A stretch of DNA of 17,066 bases, from positions 1 through 17,066 of the forward strand of contig CALDKR010000017.1 in NCBI GenBank assembly GCA_937898095.1. The letters run 5' to 3'. Position 1 is the stretch's first letter, and every line of letters starts with the position of its first letter. A program made the translations under genes and the position numbers. This document shows, piece after piece, positions 13,879-17,066 of the stretch. Below the pieces are notes generated by a model that was not told where the DNA came from, did not search any database, and worked only from the letters and a program-made list of their open reading frames with translations. This stretch comes from an uncultured Rhodoluna sp. GTDB taxonomy: Bacteria; Actinomycetota; Actinomycetes; Actinomycetales; Microbacteriaceae.

Positions 13879-15384
13879 ATGACTGATCTAATTCGCAAAA
13901 ACGCATCTGAACTTGTCGAGCTTTTGAAGTCAGGTCAGGTTTCATCTGTCGAGTTGACCCAAGCGCACATTGATCGCACCAAGGCCGTCGACGCAGATGT
14001 TCACAGCTATCTGCACACCTCACCAGAATCGGCGCTGGCCACAGCCGCTGAAATCGACCGCCGTCGCGCAGCGGGTGAGCGCCTGCACGAGCTTGCCGGT
14101 TTGCCAATCGCGGTCAAAGATAACTTGACCACCACCGATGCGCCAACCACCTCGGGTTCAAAGATTCTTGAAGGTTGGATTCCGCAGTATGACGCAACCG
14201 TCGTCACGAAATTGCGCAACGCCGGAATGCCTATTTTGGGCAAGACCAACCTTGATGAGTTCGCCATGGGTTCATCAACCGAGTTCTCGGCTTATGGCCC
14301 AAGTCACAACCCATGGGATCTAGATCGAATCCCTGGTGGTTCTGGCGGAGGCTCTAGCTCAGTAGTCGCTTCATTCCAGGCTCCACTGGCGATCGGTTCA
14401 GACACCGGTGGTTCAATCCGTTTTCCGGCTGCTGTCACCGGCACTGTCGGCACCAAGCCGACATACGGTGCAGTTTCACGCTATGGCTTGATTGCCCTGG
14501 CTAGCTCACTAGACCAGATTGGCCCGGTTTCTCGAAACGTGCTCGACTCTGCGCTGCTTCAAGATTTGATTGCTGGTCACGACCCGCACGACAGCACCTC
14601 GTTGCCTGAATCGCTTGGTTCAATGGCAGAGGCTGCTCGCAAGCAAGACGTAAAGGGCATGCGAATCGGTGTTATCAAGCAGCTAACCGGCGCTGGTTTT
14701 CAGCCTGGTGTTTCTGCTCGTTTTCAAGAGAGTCTCGACCTGCTGGCCAACGCCGGTGCCGAAATTGTCGAGGTTGATTGCCCAAGCTTCGAATATGCAA
14801 TCGCTGCCTACTATTTGATTTTGCCTGCTGAGGCTTCATCAAACCTGGCAAAGTTTGACTCAGTTCGTTTCGGAATGCGTGTTGCGCCTGAAGGCAACCC
14901 AACCATCGAACGCGTTATGGCTGCAACCCGCGAGGCTGGTTTTGGTCCTGAGGTGAAGCGCCGCATCATTCTTGGAACTTATGCACTCTCAAGCGGCTAC
15001 TACGACGCATACTATGGCGCTGCTCAAAAGGTCAGAACTCTGATTCAGCGCGATCTCGAGGCGGCGTTTGCAAAGGCTGACGTGCTAGCCTCGCCAACCG
15101 CGCCAACCACTGCTTTCAAGCTTGGCGAAAAGGTCGAAGATCCGTTGGCTATGTATCTAAACGACATCGCCACCATTCCGGCAAACTTGGCCGGCATTCC
15201 TGGAATGTCATTGCCTAACGGCCTAGCAGACGAAGACGGACTTCCAGTCGGAATTCAGCTTTTGGCACCGGCTCGTCAAGATGCACGCCTGTATCAAGTC
15301 GGCGCAACCCTAGAGGCGATGCACGAGCAGGTTTGGGGCAAGCGAATGATTGATTTTGCACCTGAGTTGGAGGTTCGCGGCTAA
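13879..15384 (+). CDS. gatA: Asp-tRNA(Asn)/Glu-tRNA(Gln) amidotransferase subunit A (amidase)
   Basis: GatA hydrolyses glutamine (or asparagine) and delivers ammonia to GatB, which amidates mischarged Glu-tRNA(Gln) or Asp-tRNA(Asn) (EC 6.3.5.7 / 6.3.5.6). The 501-residue amidase-signature protein carries the Ser-cisSer-Lys triad: Lys80 in GLPIAVKDN, Ser155 in the GGSGGGSS loop and nucleophile Ser179 in GSDTGGSIR, with numbering one off from Staphylococcus aureus GatA. SYDAYYG-like motif GYYDAYYG near residue 373 and the C-terminal GLPVGIQLL motif are also present. The start is fixed by GAGGAG six bases before ATG 13879. Its TAA overlaps the gatB ATG by one base. Confidence 0.97.
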   Translation: MTDLIRKNASELVELLKSGQVSSVELTQAHIDRTKAVDADVHSYLHTSPESALATAAEIDRRRAAGERLHELAGLPIAVKDNLTTTDAPTTSGSKILEGWIPQYDATVVTKLRNAGMPILGKTNLDEFAMGSSTEFSAYGPSHNPWDLDRIPGGSGGGSSSVVASFQAPLAIGSDTGGSIRFPAAVTGTVGTKPTYGAVSRYGLIALASSLDQIGPVSRNVLDSALLQDLIAGHDPHDSTSLPESLGSMAEAARKQDVKGMRIGVIKQLTGAGFQPGVSARFQESLDLLANAGAEIVEVDCPSFEYAIAAYYLILPAEASSNLAKFDSVRFGMRVAPEGNPTIERVMAATREAGFGPEVKRRIILGTYALSSGYYDAYYGAAQKVRTLIQRDLEAAFAKADVLASPTAPTTAFKLGEKVEDPLAMYLNDIATIPANLAGIPGMSLPNGLADEDGLPVGIQLLAPARQDARLYQVGATLEAMHEQVWGKRMIDFAPELEVRG

Positions 15385-16886
15385 TGGCTAAAGACGAACT
15401 AATGAATTACGAGAAGGCTCTAGAGCAGTTTGAGGTTGTTATCGGCCTCGAGGTGCACGTTGAGCTGAACACCAACACCAAGATGTTCTGCGGCTGCCGC
15501 AACGAGTTTGGTGGCGAGCCAAACACCTTCGTTTGCCCGATCTGCCTAGGTCTTCCTGGTTCGTTGCCGGCGGTTAACCGCAAAGCAGTTGAGTCGAGCA
15601 TTTCGATTGGTTTGGCTCTAGGTTGCCAGATCGCGCCAACCGGTCGTTTTGCGCGAAAGAACTACTTCTATCCAGACCTGGCCAAGAACTTTCAGACGTC
15701 GCAATACGACGAGCCAATCGCATTCGATGGATCAATAGATGTTGAGGTTCCTTCAGGAAACGTATTCACTGTTGCTATTGAGCGCGCCCACATGGAAGAA
15801 GATGCTGGCAAGCTAACTCACATCGGTGGTGCAACTGGCCGCATCCAGGGCGCTGAATATTCTCTAGTCGACTACAACCGTGCGGGTGTTCCGCTGGTCG
15901 AGATCGTCACCAAGCCGGTTTTCGGTGCTGGCGCTGAGGCTCCTGAACTTGCTGCTGCATACGTGCGTTTGATTCGCGAAATGGTCAAGGCTATGAATGT
16001 TTCAGACGCCCGCATGGAGCGAGGAAACGTGCGCTGTGACGCAAACGTTTCGCTTCGCCCGCACGGCCAAGAAAAACTGGGCACTCGCACCGAAACTAAG
16101 AACGTAAACTCACTTCGCTCAATTGAGCGAGCTGTTCGCTATGAAATTCAGCGCCAAGCTGCGATTTTGGCAAAAGGTGGGTCAATCATCCAAGAGACCC
16201 GACACTGGCACGAAGACAAGGGTTCAACCAGTTCTGGTCGACCAAAGTCAGACGCCGACGACTACCGCTACTTTCCAGAGCCAGACCTGGTTCCGGTGCA
16301 GCCATCAGCTGAGCTAATTGAGTCACTGCGAGCTAAGCTGCCTGAGAACCCTGCCGAGCGTCGCAAGCGCCTTCAGGGCGAGTGGGGCTTTGCCGAACTG
16401 GAGTTCCGCGACGTTGTTAACTCAGGCCTTCTCGACCAAATTGAAGAAACGGTTGCGGCTGGTGCCAAGCCTCAGTCTGCTCGCAAATGGTGGACTGGCG
16501 AAATCGCACGTGTTGCAAACGCCGCCGATAAAGATGTTTCTGACCCAGAGATCAGCCCAGCTCACGTTGCTGAGTTGGCAGGCCTGGTTGAGGCGGGCAA
16601 GCTAAACGACCGCCTTGCTCGCGAGGTCTTGACCTTTGTCTTAGACGGCGAGGGCTCACCTTCTGAGATCGTGGCGAAGCGCGGTCTTGAGGTTGTCTCT
16701 GATGATGGCGCACTGGTTGCGGCTATTGAGGCAGCACTTGTGGGTCAGTCTGATGTGCTCGACGCAATTCGCGATGGTCGCATGCAGGCAGCCGGAGCCG
16801 TAATCGGTGCCGTTATGAAAGCCATGAAGGGCTCGGCAGACGCAGCCCGTGTGCGCGAATTGCTCATCGAAATGGCCAATAAATAG
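15384..16886 (+). CDS. gatB: Asp-tRNA(Asn)/Glu-tRNA(Gln) amidotransferase subunit B
   Basis: GatB activates the tRNA-bound Glu or Asp with ATP and completes amidation with ammonia from GatA. The 500-residue protein has the N-terminal cradle domain with VIGLEVHVEL, a four-Cys zinc site (Cys36, Cys38, Cys51, Cys54), the FYPDLAKNFQTSQYD motif, the DYNRAGVPLVEIVT motif and ARMERGNVRCDANVS, followed by a helical linker and the C-terminal YqeY-like tail (about 350-500) that grips the tRNA. The ATG at 15384 overlaps the gatA stop; GGAGG at 15369-15373 lies ten bases upstream. A second in-frame ATG at 15402 is possible but less well placed. Actinobacteria often lack GlnRS, so this complex is probably needed for Gln-tRNA(Gln); that is inference. 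The operon ends here with a strong terminator. Confidence 0.97.
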   Translation: MAKDELMNYEKALEQFEVVIGLEVHVELNTNTKMFCGCRNEFGGEPNTFVCPICLGLPGSLPAVNRKAVESSISIGLALGCQIAPTGRFARKNYFYPDLAKNFQTSQYDEPIAFDGSIDVEVPSGNVFTVAIERAHMEEDAGKLTHIGGATGRIQGAEYSLVDYNRAGVPLVEIVTKPVFGAGAEAPELAAAYVRLIREMVKAMNVSDARMERGNVRCDANVSLRPHGQEKLGTRTETKNVNSLRSIERAVRYEIQRQAAILAKGGSIIQETRHWHEDKGSTSSGRPKSDADDYRYFPEPDLVPVQPSAELIESLRAKLPENPAERRKRLQGEWGFAELEFRDVVNSGLLDQIEETVAAGAKPQSARKWWTGEIARVANAADKDVSDPEISPAHVAELAGLVEAGKLNDRLAREVLTFVLDGEGSPSEIVAKRGLEVVSDDGALVAAIEAALVGQSDVLDAIRDGRMQAAGAVIGAVMKAMKGSADAARVRELLIEMANK

Positions 16887-16894
16887 ATTCAAAT

Positions 16895-16929
16895 AAAAAA
16901 AGCCCCGGATGTTTTCCGGGGCTTTTTTT
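16895..16929 (+). terminator. Rho-independent terminator of gatCAB
   Basis: A perfect 15-pair inverted repeat (16895-16909 with 16915-16929), loop TGTTT. The GC core GCCCCGGA/TCCGGGGC is flanked by seven A and seven T, so it can act in both directions. It begins nine bases after the gatB stop. Confidence 0.95.
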
Positions 16930-16978
16930 ATTTATTCAAAACATTCAAATGAAGTTGCACTACTCCTAGCGGGGCTTC

Positions 16979-17014
16979 AAATAAAAAAGCCTGGGTCACC
17001 AGGCTTTTTTATTT
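16979..17014 (-). terminator. Rho-independent terminator of the tRNA-His gene (bidirectional)
   Basis: A perfect 16-pair inverted repeat (16979-16994 with 16999-17014), loop GTCA, GC core GCCTGG/CCAGGC with A6 and T6 arms. It starts four bases after the 3' end of the minus-strand tRNA-His, so its main job is probably to end that transcript; on the plus strand it would back up the gatB terminator. Confidence 0.9.
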
Positions 17015-17017
17015 TCG

Positions 17018-17066
17018 GGTGAGTAACGGGACTTGAACCCGCGGCCCCCTGGACCACAACCAGGTG
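17018..17066 (-). tRNA. tRNA-His(GTG), 5' part beyond the window edge
   Basis: Read on the minus strand, the visible part has the anticodon stem CCTGG/CCAGG with seven-base loop TTGTGGT and anticodon GTG (17057-17055), a five-base variable loop, a T arm with loop TTCAAGT (17037-17031) and the 3' acceptor strand TACTCAC ending in discriminator C73 at 17018, as expected for His tRNAs where C73 pairs with the extra G-1. CCA is not encoded. The D arm and 5' acceptor strand lie outside the window. Confidence 0.95.

Noticed and set aside
13518..13898. Minus-strand open frame of 126 codons over gatC
   Set aside because: It is the mirror image of gatC, a clearly conserved gene, with no independent support.
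16930..16978. Small gene or regulatory RNA between the two terminators
   Set aside because: The 49-base AT-rich spacer has no start with ribosome site, no coding frame of useful length and no stable hairpin of its own.
1..17066. CRISPR array, insertion sequence, prophage, toxin-antitoxin or defence genes
   Set aside because: No regularly spaced repeats, terminal inverted repeats, transposase or integrase motifs, or small paired genes were found on either strand.

Overview
The window looks like chromosomal DNA of a small-genome, moderate-GC actinobacterium, most likely a Microbacteriaceae member (for example the freshwater Luna / Rhodoluna / Aquiluna type). This is inferred from protein character and gene order: a GlgE-GlgB glucan pathway, the iscS-mnmA-ligA-gatCAB series also known from mycobacteria, a LigA insertion that I recall as typical of Micrococcales, GTG starts, leaderless-looking promoters and a tRNA without encoded CCA. 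No mobile element, CRISPR array, phage gene or compositional island is visible. The window is almost entirely coding; the longest gene-free stretch is the 154-base divergent region at 8920-9073.

Layout. (1) 1-2553, plus strand: the 3' part of a membrane protein of unknown function with an internal lipoprotein-like signal, translationally coupled (TAATG) to a thioredoxin-fold/TPR protein that has lost both redox cysteines. (2) 2550-8919, minus strand: an alpha-glucan cluster read glgX, glgE, glgB. GlgE polymerises maltose 1-phosphate into linear alpha-1,4-glucan, GlgB adds alpha-1,6 branches, and GlgX trims branches during breakdown. glgB converges on the previous operon with overlapping stop codons. 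(3) 8920-9073: shared upstream region of glgX and iscS. (4) 9074-13511, plus strand: cysteine desulfurase, MnmA (tRNA 2-thiouridylase) and NAD+-dependent DNA ligase. The first two form a sulfur relay to tRNA wobble uridines. (5) 13579-16886, plus strand: gatC-gatA-gatB, the tRNA-dependent amidotransferase, closed by a strong terminator. (6) 16979-17066: a second terminator and the 3' part of a minus-strand tRNA-His(GTG) that runs off the right edge.

I see no clearly new multi-gene system. The points most worth a second look are the internal lipobox in the left-edge protein with its cysteine-free thioredoxin partner, a cysteine desulfurase with Ala where a PLP-contacting Gln is usual, two matching leaderless promoter signatures (TAGGYT-N6-start codon) before glgE and iscS, the LigA insertion, and a pair of near-identical terminator modules back to back. 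Residue numbers and motifs were read by eye; family assignments rest on recalled conserved motifs, not on any search.
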